Assembly (NCBI RefSeq): GCF_009796825.1
Contig: NZ_CP047030.1
Coordinates: 2,331,501-2,395,500, forward strand
Origin: Algibacter sp. L3A6
GTDB taxonomy: Bacteria > Bacteroidota > Bacteroidia > Flavobacteriales > Flavobacteriaceae
DNA length: 64,000 bases
Direction: 5' to 3'
In this document: in pieces, positions 19,003 through 27,473 of the stretch
Numbering within the stretch: the stretch's first letter is position 1
Layout of the letters: each line of letters opens with the position of its first letter
Notes under the pieces: generated by a model
Databases searched by the model: none
What the model saw: only the letters and a program-made list of their open reading frames with translations
What the model was told of the DNA's origin: nothing
Translations under genes and position numbers: made by a program

Positions 19003-20346
19003 TTATGCTTTGCTAAAAATACGTTTCCAGCTTTTCTTTTTTAATTGAATGTTAGTGTTGTTTTCTTGGTTGAATTTTGCAACGATTTCCTTTTCGTGAA
19101 GTTTGTAAAATTCAGGATCGAAATTAGCATCGGCTAAATGTTCTAAAACATAATCTACCGTGCGTTTTTCATTTAAAATCTTGTCGAAAAATTCGTGACG
19201 CATTCGGATTCCGAAGTTGTTAATACCAATAAATTCTCGAGTGGTTTTATCATAATTAATATGAATACATTTTTTACCATCCTCATGTTCCCAGTAAAAA
19301 CGAGATTCATGCTCTTTGGCTTGTGCCCAAACCCAACCATAAGTTTGGTATTCTATATCAATAAACTTGGCAGAGTTAAACCAATGTCCAGGTTTATATT
19401 GTGTTTTATTATCGCAAATAGTTTGTGCTAAGGTTTCTCCCATCATACGGCCAGTATACCAAACCGCTTCAATAGGGCGACGTTGGTCAATACCTTCATG
19501 TTGCTCAGCACAATCACCTATGGCGTAAATACCTTCAACGTTAGTTTCTAGGTAACGATTCACTTTTACACCTCGCCCAATTTCAATTCCAGAATCTCTT
19601 ATAAAATCTATGTTTGGAGAAACACCAGCTGTTAAGCCAACCACGTTACAAGGTAGTTCTTCTCCTGTTTCGTCTATAATAACCGATTTAACATTACCGT
19701 TCTCATCGGCAACTATTTCTTTTAAGTTGGTAGAAAGCCGTAAATCGATACCGCTACTTAAAATTTCTCGGTTTATCATATTGCTTTCACCTTCAGGTAA
19801 AACACCATTCCAAAAACTATTCTCTCGTACTAAGAAAGTTACAGGAATATGTCGTGAGTGTAGCATTTCAGCCATTTCAATACCAATTAATCCACCTCCA
19901 ACAATTACGGCACGTTTGCACACCTTGTTATTGGGTGCATATTTTTCTAGATTTTCTAAATCTTGCTTATGGTACATGCCCATAACGCCATCTAAATCTT
20001 GACCAGGCCAACCAAATTTATTAGGTTTACTTCCGGTAGCTATAATAAGCTTATCGTAGGTTAAAGATGCGCCGTCTTGAAAATGAAGCGTTTTGTTTTC
20101 AGTTTCAACTGTTTTAACAAAACCCTTTTTTAATTCTATTCTATTCTTTTTCCAAAACCAATTTTCATAGGGTTGTGTATGTTCAAACGTCATATGCCCC
20201 ATGTATACGTACATAAGTGCTGTTCGAGAGAAAAAATATTCGGTTTCTGCCGATATAATAGTAATTTTTTTGTCAGAAAGTTTTCTAATGTGTCGCGCTG
20301 CGGTAACACCCGAAATTCCATTCCCGATTATAACAATATGTTCCAT
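19003..20346 (-). CDS. FAD/NAD(P)-dependent pyridine nucleotide-disulfide family oxidoreductase
   Basis: A 447-residue soluble flavoprotein with two dinucleotide-binding motifs: IVIIGNGISGVTAARHI at the N-terminus (FAD) and VIVGGGLIGIEMAEML at about residue 150 (NAD(P)H). The later GIYAIGDCAE motif contacts FAD. The family includes rubredoxin and nitrite reductase-type reductases. The C-terminal ~120 residues go beyond the core and may contact the partner. It is the first gene of the five-gene minus-strand operon, 3 bp before the 4Fe-4S protein gene, and is divergent from the DUF547 gene at 20551. Confidence 0.9.
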   Translation of the reverse strand: MEHIVIIGNGISGVTAARHIRKLSDKKITIISAETEYFFSRTALMYVYMGHMTFEHTQPYENWFWKKNRIELKKGFVKTVETENKTLHFQDGASLTYDKLIIATGSKPNKFGWPGQDLDGVMGMYHKQDLENLEKYAPNNKVCKRAVIVGGGLIGIEMAEMLHSRHIPVTFLVRENSFWNGVLPEGESNMINREILSSGIDLRLSTNLKEIVADENGNVKSVIIDETGEELPCNVVGLTAGVSPNIDFIRDSGIEIGRGVKVNRYLETNVEGIYAIGDCAEQHEGIDQRRPIEAVWYTGRMMGETLAQTICDNKTQYKPGHWFNSAKFIDIEYQTYGWVWAQAKEHESRFYWEHEDGKKCIHINYDKTTREFIGINNFGIRMRHEFFDKILNEKRTVDYVLEHLADANFDPEFYKLHEKEIVAKFNQENNTNIQLKKKSWKRIFSKA

Positions 20347-20550
20347 AATTTTTAGAATTGTGATTCTTTAGGTCGTTTTAAAGATAAGAACTTAACTCAG
20401 GGTATTAATTTAGAATGCATTTAAATAATGAAGCCATCTGTAAGGCAAAGCTTAATTATCAGACTTTTCATAAAACTTTTTTAAAGTGTAAGTTGGCTAA
20501 CAAATTAAAAGAAAGAAGAACCTTTACTTTGTATTATTAAAATTTATAAA

Positions 20551-21267
20551 ATGAAAAAACATATTATTATAGTATTCACCGTGAGCTTATTATCTGTTGC
20601 CAGTTTTGCTCAAAACACAAACGAATTCTTTTCTAAAGCCGACGCTTTTTTTAAAACCTATGTAGTTAATGGTAAGGTAGATTATTCTAAAATACACAAC
20701 GAACCTCAAGCTTTAGATGAGGTTTTAAAATTGGCCGAAGGTATTTCGGTATCAAAAACAGATGCAAATGTTTACCAAGCATTTTGGATAAACGCTTATA
20801 ATTTATCAGTAATAAAAGGGATTGTAGATAACTATCCGTTAAAGTCGCCTCTAGATAAAAAAGGCTTTTTTGATAAAACAACATATGTTTTAGGTGGTAA
20901 AAACACAACGTTAAATAATATAGAACATAAACTTTTACGTGAGGTTTTCAACGATGCTAGATTTCACTTTGTATTAGTTTGTGGCGCTATAGGTTGTCCT
21001 CCATTAATAAGTAAAGCGTATTTGCCTAAAACGGTAGATAGCCAAATGACTAAGCAAACTAAAATTGCCCTTAACGGAAGTTTTTTAAAGGTAAATGCTA
21101 AAAAGAAACGTGTAGAGGCATCTCAAATTATGGAATGGTATAAAGGCGATTTTACCATGAATGGGAAAAATGAAATTGACTTTATTAACCTTTACAGAAC
21201 TGAAAAAATAGCTACCGATTTTAAACTGAGTTACTTTCCATATAACTGGAAAACTAACGCGCTTTAA
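20551..21267 (+). CDS. Exported DUF547 protein
   Basis: A 238-residue protein with a Sec signal peptide ending SVASFAQ, then a DUF547 domain: FWINAYNLSVIKGI, LNNIEHKLLREVF and the conserved GAIGCPPL segment. The domain resembles papain/transglutaminase folds, but the activity is not established. It is the first gene of a five-gene envelope operon, with the next start 20 bp downstream. The second DUF547 protein of the window (36124-37020) lies in the arsenosugar-type cluster. Confidence 0.85.
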   Translation: MKKHIIIVFTVSLLSVASFAQNTNEFFSKADAFFKTYVVNGKVDYSKIHNEPQALDEVLKLAEGISVSKTDANVYQAFWINAYNLSVIKGIVDNYPLKSPLDKKGFFDKTTYVLGGKNTTLNNIEHKLLREVFNDARFHFVLVCGAIGCPPLISKAYLPKTVDSQMTKQTKIALNGSFLKVNAKKKRVEASQIMEWYKGDFTMNGKNEIDFINLYRTEKIATDFKLSYFPYNWKTNAL

Positions 21268-21287
21268 TACTAATTTTAAAACACATA

Positions 21288-22172
21288 ATGATGAAAAAAA
21301 TACTAACAACTATATTATTAACTATATCTTTAGTAGGATTTGCTCAAGAAGATACTACTGAAAATGAAAAAAGTAATATTCAAACCTATACACCATCAAA
21401 ACTATTAAGTAGTGGCCAATGGGATATTAAATGGTTTAATAATTTATATACAGAAACTAAAGATTTATTTGGACCAAATGGTTCAAAACAAGATATACCG
21501 AGAAATACATTTTTTACGTCTACACTAGATGTTTTTACAGGTATTTCAGCTAACAGTAAATTAAATGTTGGTTTGTTATTAGAGTTTCGTTCCAATGTTG
21601 TTGGAGGTAGAGACGCTTTAGATGTTTTTAAATTTGATGGAGAAACAAACTCTGCACGTTCCGGTTTAACGTCTTTCGCACCAGCAATAAAATTTAATCC
21701 TATTAAGGGTGTTGGTAATTTTACCATTCAAACGGCTTTTCATATTCCTTTAATAGATAATGAAACTGAAAATGGTGTTTTTTTAGATCAAAAAGGATTT
21801 ATTTTTCAAAACCGGTTCTTCTACGATTATAGTTTTTCTGGTGATAAATGGCAATTATTCTCAGAGCTTAACACAGAGTATAACTTCGGAAAAAAAGAAG
21901 ATAGTTTTGCAAACAATAGCTTGCGTTTAACACCTGGCGTATTTTTAAGTTATTTCCCAAGTTCTAAATTTACTGTATTAGGGTTGATACAACACTCACA
22001 ATTAATTGATGCTGGAAATGATTTCTCTCAAGATTTTACAGCACTAGGTGGTGGTTTAAAATATCAATTAACAGATGTTCTCAATGTAGAAACCCTTTAT
22101 ACAGGCTTTGTGAGAGGTAATGATACTGGGCTAGGGCAATCTTTTAACATAGGTTTAAGAGCTTTGTTTTAA
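21288..22172 (+). CDS. Predicted outer membrane beta-barrel protein
   Basis: A 294-residue protein with a signal peptide (to VGFAQ) followed by alternating strands. It ends in FNIGLRALF with a terminal Phe, typical of outer membrane barrels. No named family is recognised. The start is ATGATG; the second ATG (21291) is equally possible. Placed 20 bp after the DUF547 gene and 37 bp before the GH113-like gene, it is probably the barrel component of that envelope operon. Confidence 0.65.
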   Translation: MMKKILTTILLTISLVGFAQEDTTENEKSNIQTYTPSKLLSSGQWDIKWFNNLYTETKDLFGPNGSKQDIPRNTFFTSTLDVFTGISANSKLNVGLLLEFRSNVVGGRDALDVFKFDGETNSARSGLTSFAPAIKFNPIKGVGNFTIQTAFHIPLIDNETENGVFLDQKGFIFQNRFFYDYSFSGDKWQLFSELNTEYNFGKKEDSFANNSLRLTPGVFLSYFPSSKFTVLGLIQHSQLIDAGNDFSQDFTALGGGLKYQLTDVLNVETLYTGFVRGNDTGLGQSFNIGLRALF

Positions 22173-22209
22173 TGTTTAGTAGTAAATTAGGAGCTAAAAA
22201 ACTTTTTTA

Positions 22210-23217
22210 ATGAGAAGAAATATGTTCCTGGTTTTACTTACTCTGTTTGTTTTACAGAGTTGTAATGCTCAACCAAAAAAAATAAATGGTGTTAGTTTTG
22301 TAGCCTCTCGAGAAGCTATTTCTCAAAAAAATGTAATGCCAGTGGTTAATGTAAATGCCAATTTTGCGGCAGTTATGCCTTTTGGTTTTATTAGAGATAT
22401 TACGCATCCCGAAATTGCTTTTAATACACAAAGGCAGTGGTTAGGCGAAACTAAAAATGGTGCACAGCAATATGCCGTAGAGCTTCAAAAGCATGATATA
22501 AAAATAATGATAAAACCACAAATTTGGGTGAGTCATGGTGTTTATACGGGGCATATTGAAATGGCTACGGAAGCAAACTGGAAAGTTTTCGAACAATCGT
22601 ACTCTAAATTTATTTTAGAATATGCCAAGTTAGCCGAAGAGGTGAATGCCGATATATTTTGTATTGGTACAGAACTAGAAAAGTTTGTTGCAAACAGACC
22701 AGAATACTGGAACAATTTAATTGTAGAAATTAAAAAGATTTATAACGGTAAACTCACTTACGCTGCCAATTGGGATGAGTTTAAACGCACACCTTTTTGG
22801 GCACAAATGGATTATATAGGTATAGATGCGTATTTTCCGGTTAGCGGCACCAAAACACCAACAGTTGCGGAGTGTATGGCTAATTGGGGCACGCATAAAG
22901 CGGTTATTAAAAGTACATCGGAAACTTATAAAAAACAGATACTATTTACCGAATTTGGTTACCGAAGTGTCGATTTTACGGGTAAAGAACCTTGGCGAAG
23001 CGATAGAACTATGGATTCCGTAAACCTAGAAGCGCAGACTAATACGTCTGAAGCTTTGTTTAAAACCTTTTGGATGGAAGATTGGTTTGCTGGAGGGTTT
23101 ATTTGGAAATGGTTTCATAACCATGAAAAATCAGGTGGAGAAAATAACTCGAGGTTTACGCCACAAAATAAACCTGTAGAACAGTTAATAAAATCTCATT
23201 ATGAGGCTTATAAGTAA
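22210..23217 (+). CDS. GH113-like TIM-barrel glycoside hydrolase, lipoprotein
   Basis: A 335-residue protein with a lipobox leader ending VLQSC (Cys18), which predicts a lipid anchor. The rest looks like a TIM-barrel hydrolase near family GH113 (known members include beta-mannanases). CIGTELE (Glu155/Glu157) fits the acid/base site and LFTEFGYRS (Glu248) the nucleophile. The aromatic-rich KPQIWVSHG and FIWKWFHNH segments would line the cleft. It is probably a surface or periplasmic glycan hydrolase. Its 3' end overlaps the next lipoprotein gene by 17 bp. Confidence 0.78.
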   Translation: MRRNMFLVLLTLFVLQSCNAQPKKINGVSFVASREAISQKNVMPVVNVNANFAAVMPFGFIRDITHPEIAFNTQRQWLGETKNGAQQYAVELQKHDIKIMIKPQIWVSHGVYTGHIEMATEANWKVFEQSYSKFILEYAKLAEEVNADIFCIGTELEKFVANRPEYWNNLIVEIKKIYNGKLTYAANWDEFKRTPFWAQMDYIGIDAYFPVSGTKTPTVAECMANWGTHKAVIKSTSETYKKQILFTEFGYRSVDFTGKEPWRSDRTMDSVNLEAQTNTSEALFKTFWMEDWFAGGFIWKWFHNHEKSGGENNSRFTPQNKPVEQLIKSHYEAYK

Positions 23218-23950
23218 TTTAAAACTTTTAATAATATGCTTGTTTATTAGCGCTTGTGATAGCGATGATGGTGTTGAGTTGCCTTTAAATAATAACCTTG
23301 TTTTATCTGAAGTTTTAAACCTTAATATCTACGAAAAAGATGCCGTTATAGCTTGTGCGGCCAGCACAGATTATGATGCTAATTTGGTTAATGTTTATTT
23401 TTATCCAGAAGCAGGAGCGGAATCTTTTAAATTATATGAAACCGATGTCTTTACAGTAAATGGTGAAGATTTTTCAGAATACAATTTTATTGATTTAGAA
23501 ACCAAACCACTTTTTAATGGCGCTTTGCGCTTTTTTGAAACCACATCTAATGCTGCTTGGTTTACGGTGGTTTATCAGGTGGGTGATGTTATAAAAGTTG
23601 CAACACCTGTTCGGAATAAAAAAAGCAGTCAACCATCGCAGTGGACCGATGAGGTGCTTATTAATCAACAGCAATCAGGAATGCCAATTTTTTCATGGGA
23701 TGTGCTTTCCGAAGAAAACAATGCTATTTTCTTTGAAGTTTTAACTACAGAGAGTTCCGATTTAGTCTCAGGAACCTATACCTATAACAATCAATTTCAA
23801 TATTATAAACTCGATAATGTGGTGCTAAATATTACTCCAGATACACCGCCAAATTTAATATCGGGAAATAATTATATATTTACAGTAATGGACGTGAGCT
23901 TGGATAATTGGGTAAACCAAGTGATTATGACGCCATTTACTGTCGAATAA
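23201..23950 (+). CDS. Hypothetical lipoprotein
   Basis: A 249-residue predicted lipoprotein with leader MRLISNLKLLIICLFISAC (Cys19), followed by an acidic stretch. No family is recognised. The body is rich in beta strands. It overlaps the GH113-like gene by 17 bp and shares one base of its stop codon with the next start (TAATG), so it is translationally coupled on both sides. Confidence 0.7.
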   Translation: MRLISNLKLLIICLFISACDSDDGVELPLNNNLVLSEVLNLNIYEKDAVIACAASTDYDANLVNVYFYPEAGAESFKLYETDVFTVNGEDFSEYNFIDLETKPLFNGALRFFETTSNAAWFTVVYQVGDVIKVATPVRNKKSSQPSQWTDEVLINQQQSGMPIFSWDVLSEENNAIFFEVLTTESSDLVSGTYTYNNQFQYYKLDNVVLNITPDTPPNLISGNNYIFTVMDVSLDNWVNQVIMTPFTVE

Positions 23951-25209
23951 TGAAAAAAACTTTACTTTTTATTTTATTAATAACCTTTGCTCATGGTGTG
24001 GCTCAAAACCATATGGTGGCCGATTTAAAAATTCAGGGGAATAATAAATTAAAAACATCTTTCATTAAAAGTTTAGCGTCTATAAAAGGTGGTAGCATTT
24101 TAGATTCAACCATTATAGAGCAAGATATTAAACGATTAAAGCGTTTGCCGTCGGTTGCTCATGCGTATTATCAAGTTTTTTTGTCAGATGATGGTGCTTA
24201 CAATGTGTTTTATGGCATTGAAGAAAACTTTACCCTTATTCCTTCACTTAATATTTACACTACCGATAACGATGAGTTTGCCTACCGCGTAGGTTTGGCA
24301 GAATTTAATGCTTTGGGCAGAAATATTGCCGTTGGTGGTTTTTATCAAAAAGATGTTTTTAATAGTTATGCTTTAAACTTTAGAGCGCCTTATTTGTTTT
24401 CTAAACGGTTTGGCTTGGCTTTTAACCTGCAAAGTTTAACGACTTTAGAACCTGTGTTTTTCAATAATACATCGGCTAATTATAGGTATAATAATAAGTC
24501 TGTAGAAATCTCTGGTTTGTATGAGTTTAACTTTAGTAATAAGCTCGAAATTGGATTAAATCGTTTTGAGGAAGATTACCAATACCAAAATGGTGAAACT
24601 AGCGAAAATGTGCCGCTAGAACTCAATATACCTAAGTGGCTTATAAAGGGGATTTACGATTATAATACGTTAGATTATTTTTATCAATACATTTCCGGAT
24701 TCCGAAGTCAGTTTAATTTTCAGTTTGTAACCTCTAATCAAGATGGAGTTGATGATTTCTATATAGGCTGGAACGATTTTTTTATTTTCAAACGCGTTGG
24801 CGAAAAAGGGAATTGGGCAAATAGAGTTCGGTTGGGTTTAGCATCTAACAACGATACGCCTTTTGCACCGTTTTCTGTAGATAACAATGTTAATATACGT
24901 GGCGTAGGGAATACCATAGATAGAGGCACCGGAGTTATTGTTGTGAATACCGAATATCGCCACACACTTTTCGAGAAAGATTGGTTTGTTCTACAGGGTA
25001 ATGCCTTTATAGATGCTGGTTCTTGGCGAAATCCCGGAGGCGAACTATCCGATTTTAGTAGAAGTGAAAACATGAAACTTTACCCAGGTATTGGGTTGCG
25101 GTTTTTTCATAAGAAGATCTATAATGCTGTTTTTAGAATAGATTACGGCTATGGTGTTTCTAAAAACGCCACACAAGGTTTAGTATTTGGTATTGGTCAG
25201 TACTTTTAA
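23950..25209 (+). CDS. POTRA/Omp85-like outer membrane protein
   Basis: A 419-residue protein with a signal peptide ending HGVAQ. One POTRA-like domain follows (residues ~20-95: ADLKIQGNNKLKTSFIKSL ... FYGIEENF), then a 16-stranded-type barrel with the Omp85 lid-loop-like motif IRGVGN and terminal Phe. It resembles BamA/TamA-type surface-antigen barrels with a single POTRA. The start is the ATG at 23950, sharing one base with the previous stop; an upstream in-frame start would lack the signal peptide. It may insert or export the lipoproteins encoded with it (inference). Confidence 0.75.
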   Translation: MKKTLLFILLITFAHGVAQNHMVADLKIQGNNKLKTSFIKSLASIKGGSILDSTIIEQDIKRLKRLPSVAHAYYQVFLSDDGAYNVFYGIEENFTLIPSLNIYTTDNDEFAYRVGLAEFNALGRNIAVGGFYQKDVFNSYALNFRAPYLFSKRFGLAFNLQSLTTLEPVFFNNTSANYRYNNKSVEISGLYEFNFSNKLEIGLNRFEEDYQYQNGETSENVPLELNIPKWLIKGIYDYNTLDYFYQYISGFRSQFNFQFVTSNQDGVDDFYIGWNDFFIFKRVGEKGNWANRVRLGLASNNDTPFAPFSVDNNVNIRGVGNTIDRGTGVIVVNTEYRHTLFEKDWFVLQGNAFIDAGSWRNPGGELSDFSRSENMKLYPGIGLRFFHKKIYNAVFRIDYGYGVSKNATQGLVFGIGQYF

Positions 25210-25338
25210 TTTATTGATACTTTACCGTTATTTTTTTAATTGCTGAAGTTGTTTTACGTAAAAAAAAACTTATTTTTATTCGGAAGAAAATTCTTTCGGT
25301 ATAGAGAGGTGGGATATTTCTATGAATCATATACCTTA

Positions 25339-25348
25339 GTTGTAGCAC
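25339..25348. repeat. Left end of cassette 1, inverted repeat GTTGTAGCAC
   Basis: Perfect inverted partner of GTGCTACAAC at 25771-25780, flanking the 135-residue lipoprotein gene. The preceding ATATACCTTA resembles the right arms of the later boundaries. No left arm is present here because the neighbour is a core gene. Confidence 0.6.
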
Positions 25349-25357
25349 ATTTGAGCA

Positions 25358-25765
25358 ATGAAAAGAATAATTCTGATTCTGATTTTAATAATTTTCACTT
25401 CCTGTGACCCAGGAGTTGTGAATAAATATGTTGTCGAAAACAAAACTGAATCTGAATTAAAAATTGAGTCGATATTGGAATACGGAAATAGGAATTTTAC
25501 CGAACAAGATTCTGTGAAAATTATCAAACTAAAACCTAAAACGGAATCAATAATTACGGAATATGGCGAAATTGGAAATGCTCACGATAAAGGGATCAAT
25601 TTTCTTAATGGAATCGATACTATAATTATAAAAATGGATAATCGGACTTTAATCAAGAACATAAATGACCGAAAAAGTTGGGATTTTAAAGTGCTGAATA
25701 GCGGACTTTTTTCAATGGATAAAGTGGAATATAAGCTAATATTAACCGAAACTGATTTTGAATAA
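25358..25765 (+). CDS. Small hypothetical lipoprotein in cassette 1
   Basis: A 135-residue protein with a lipobox leader MKRIILILILIIFTSC (Cys16). The remaining ~120 residues are rich in Lys, Glu and Ile with probable beta strands. No family is recognised. It starts 9 bp after the left cassette repeat and ends 5 bp before the right one, so it fills its cassette almost completely. No internal terminator is seen. Confidence 0.7.
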   Translation: MKRIILILILIIFTSCDPGVVNKYVVENKTESELKIESILEYGNRNFTEQDSVKIIKLKPKTESIITEYGEIGNAHDKGINFLNGIDTIIIKMDNRTLIKNINDRKSWDFKVLNSGLFSMDKVEYKLILTETDFE

Positions 25766-25770
25766 AAAAC

Positions 25771-25907
25771 GTGCTACAACAATGTATAACCGCAATTACG
25801 GCGGATTCGACTACGTCCGAATCCACTCGGAATTGCTAACGCCAGTTATTAACCGAAAATTAACACATATAAACCCGTAACTGACGGTTATACGTAACCG
25901 TTACCTG
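25771..25907. repeat. Cassette boundary A (attC-like palindrome)
   Basis: Outer arms: GTGCTACAAC (25771-25780) and GTTACCTG (25900-25907), 119 bp apart. Inner boxes GTATAACCG (25784-25792) and CGGTTATAC (25885-25893) are a perfect 9-bp inverted repeat. Within the left half a nested hairpin is visible: GCAATT/AATTGC (25792-25797, 25831-25836) enclosing GGATTCG/CGAATCC (25803-25809, 25818-25824). The whole could fold as one large branched stem. Confidence 0.65.
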
Positions 25908-25927
25908 CAAGCTGAAAAACAGAACTT

Positions 25928-26332
25928 ATGAAAAAAATCGGAACATTAATTTTACTGTTAATTTCCTCAAATATATTTGGACAAAACCTCTCTGAATGTG
26001 GAATTGACAATAATCCGAAACTCACTCAAGTGGAGTCTGAATATCTGAACGCATATCTGAATGAAAAACTAAACGGATTTGACTTTAAGGACAAAAAAGT
26101 GATTTTCATAACTGGGAATAGCGGTAACCGAATTGGAACTAAAATGGAATATTTTGAGCACATAAAAAAGTGGGATGAGAAAAACTCTAAAGTAGCGACT
26201 GGTATTGATATTCTGACTAATGAGCAAAAATCGGAATCTGGCGGATACGATGTTATTGTAACTTATTGGGTCAAGGTTTTGACAGAAAAACGGAAAAATA
26301 AAATATTAATAGGAATAAAAGCCAACAGGTAA
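25928..26332 (+). CDS. Small exported hypothetical protein in cassette 2
   Basis: A 134-residue protein with a signal peptide (MKKIGTLILLLISSNIFGQ) and a mature part of ~115 residues with one Cys (SECGID). No family is recognised. The stop codon TAA is inside the right cassette repeat CAGGTAAC (26326-26333), so gene and recombination-type site overlap. It starts 20 bp after the left repeat. Confidence 0.65.
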   Translation: MKKIGTLILLLISSNIFGQNLSECGIDNNPKLTQVESEYLNAYLNEKLNGFDFKDKKVIFITGNSGNRIGTKMEYFEHIKKWDEKNSKVATGIDILTNEQKSESGGYDVIVTYWVKVLTEKRKNKILIGIKANR

Positions 26333-26464
26333 CATTGTATAAAAACAATGCTTAGTTTAGTGCTTAATCAAAGGTTAGTGCGCTTTTTCTAGCTTTTGAT
26401 TTTCTGCGGAAAATCCTTGCATACAAGCTCATAACTATTCTTATAGATAACCGTTGTGTTTCAT
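26324..26464. repeat. Cassette boundary B (attC-like)
   Basis: The left arm AACAGGTAAC pairs with the start of cassette 2; the right arm GTTGTGTTTCAT opens cassette 3. The interval between the AAC and GTT cores is 119 bp, the same as boundary A. The left 42 bp align with boundary C, including an exact 16-mer GTGCTTAATCAAAGGT at 26360-26375. Confidence 0.6.
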
Positions 26465-26485
26465 CTGAAAAACCGATAATAAATA

Positions 26486-27166
26486 ATGTCCTTCAGTAAC
26501 AGAAAATTCGATTTTTATATTCTCTTTGGAGACAATCCTAAAAGCGGATTCTTATGGACAAAGGAATTTTGGACTTCAAAAACGGAGCCTTTACTCAATC
26601 AGATACTAGATTTATCTGCTAATAAAATTGAAACTGGACTAAAAGTACTTGAATATGATTTCAAAAACACAACTGATAAATATCGAGGAGAACTTAAATT
26701 CGGACAATTAAAATGGGATAAAAAATCACATAACAAATGGATTTTAGAAAAAAATGACACCAAATTGTTTACGCATTTTGAATCTTGGACACCAAAATGG
26801 ACAATTTGCGAAAAAAATGATAAATCTCCAGATGTTTTTATTGCTATCTGGAATGAAAGACATTTAGGAGAAGATAGAAATTATCAATTTGATTATTTAA
26901 TAACCATAGCAATTGCTAAAGATTTGAATAAAGAAACTAAAAGCGTAATAAAGAAGGTTTCTAAATGCCTAAACGCAAAAAAAACTATTTTTTGCGAGAG
27001 AACTTGGGGGCGTGGGAAAATTGACAAAAATGAATGCTGGGAATTTAGAAAATGGATACAAGACATTTCTAGTAATGGTATTTATAAAAAAGACGGGAAA
27101 TTGAATATGCACGAAACTAAATTTGAAAATATTGAATTTGAGCCCTATTGGGAAATTATCGACTAA
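26486..27166 (+). CDS. Hypothetical protein in cassette 3
   Basis: A 226-residue protein without signal peptide or membrane segment, so probably cytoplasmic. It is rich in Trp, Lys and Asp (for example FLWTKEFWTSK and FESWTPKWTICEKN). No family or catalytic motif is recognised. It is the longest gene of the array and starts about 20 bp after the left repeat. Possible roles such as defence or immunity can only be guessed from its setting. Confidence 0.6.
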   Translation: MSFSNRKFDFYILFGDNPKSGFLWTKEFWTSKTEPLLNQILDLSANKIETGLKVLEYDFKNTTDKYRGELKFGQLKWDKKSHNKWILEKNDTKLFTHFESWTPKWTICEKNDKSPDVFIAIWNERHLGEDRNYQFDYLITIAIAKDLNKETKSVIKKVSKCLNAKKTIFCERTWGRGKIDKNECWEFRKWIQDISSNGIYKKDGKLNMHETKFENIEFEPYWEIID

Positions 27167-27175
27167 AAAAAGCCG

Positions 27176-27259
27176 AACATGCAACACTTTATAAAAATAA
27201 TTGTGGTTTTGTGCTTAATCAAAGGTCGTTGTTATTTTGTTACGTAAACGTTATTATAC
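27176..27259. repeat. Cassette boundary C (attC-like, short form)
   Basis: The left arm AACATGCAAC is a poor match to the start of cassette 3 (6 of 10 pairs). The right arm GTTATTATAC starts a fourth unit. The core-to-core interval is 64 bp. It carries the 16-mer GTGCTTAATCAAAGGT at 27211-27226, 26 bp after its AAC core; in boundary B the offset is 27 bp. Confidence 0.6.
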
Positions 27260-27285
27260 TTTAAACTTTTTAATACTCTCGAAAA

Positions 27286-27471
27286 ATGATAAAAAGAAAT
27301 TTAGCTTCAATATTTGTAATAGCCTCTTGCGTTTTGGGTATATTAAATATTGATTTTTCAAACATTTCGGACCCCAACGAATATTGGCTTTTGATTTTTT
27401 CATCGCTAATTATTCTAACATCTATAATATTCACTTTAAATACGGAATCAAAATTTAACAAAAACAAATAA
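27286..27471 (+). CDS. Small two-helix membrane protein
   Basis: A 61-residue protein with two predicted membrane helices joined by a short polar loop (SNISDPNEY) and a Lys/Asn-rich tail. No family is recognised. It is followed 2 bp later by a gene for a 62-residue protein of the same layout, so the pair is likely co-translated. It lies in the fourth, unclosed cassette-like unit. Confidence 0.5.
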   Translation: MIKRNLASIFVIASCVLGILNIDFSNISDPNEYWLLIFSSLIILTSIIFTLNTESKFNKNK

Positions 27472-27473
27472 AT

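Larger units (their letters stand above)
25339..27259. mobile_element. Integron-like array of gene cassettes with attC-like boundaries
   Basis: Three consecutive small genes (25358, 25928, 26486) are each flanked by a cassette-specific inverted repeat that starts with GTT on the left and ends with AAC on the right. GTTGTAGCAC/GTGCTACAAC is perfect over 10 bp; GTTACCTG/CAGGTAAC is perfect over 8; the third pair (GTTGTGTTTC/AACATGCAAC) is weak. The boundaries carry TGTATAA on their left side and TTATA..TAACC before the next GTT. This is the geometry of integron attC sites, though the cores are not the classical GTTRRRY/RYYYAAC. No integrase gene is in the window. A fourth cassette start (27250) has no recognisable right end. 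Confidence 0.6.

Noticed and set aside
25339..27259. Classical class 1 or chromosomal integron
   Set aside because: The cores do not fit GTTRRRY/RYYYAAC and no intI-like gene is seen, so only an integron-like label is used.
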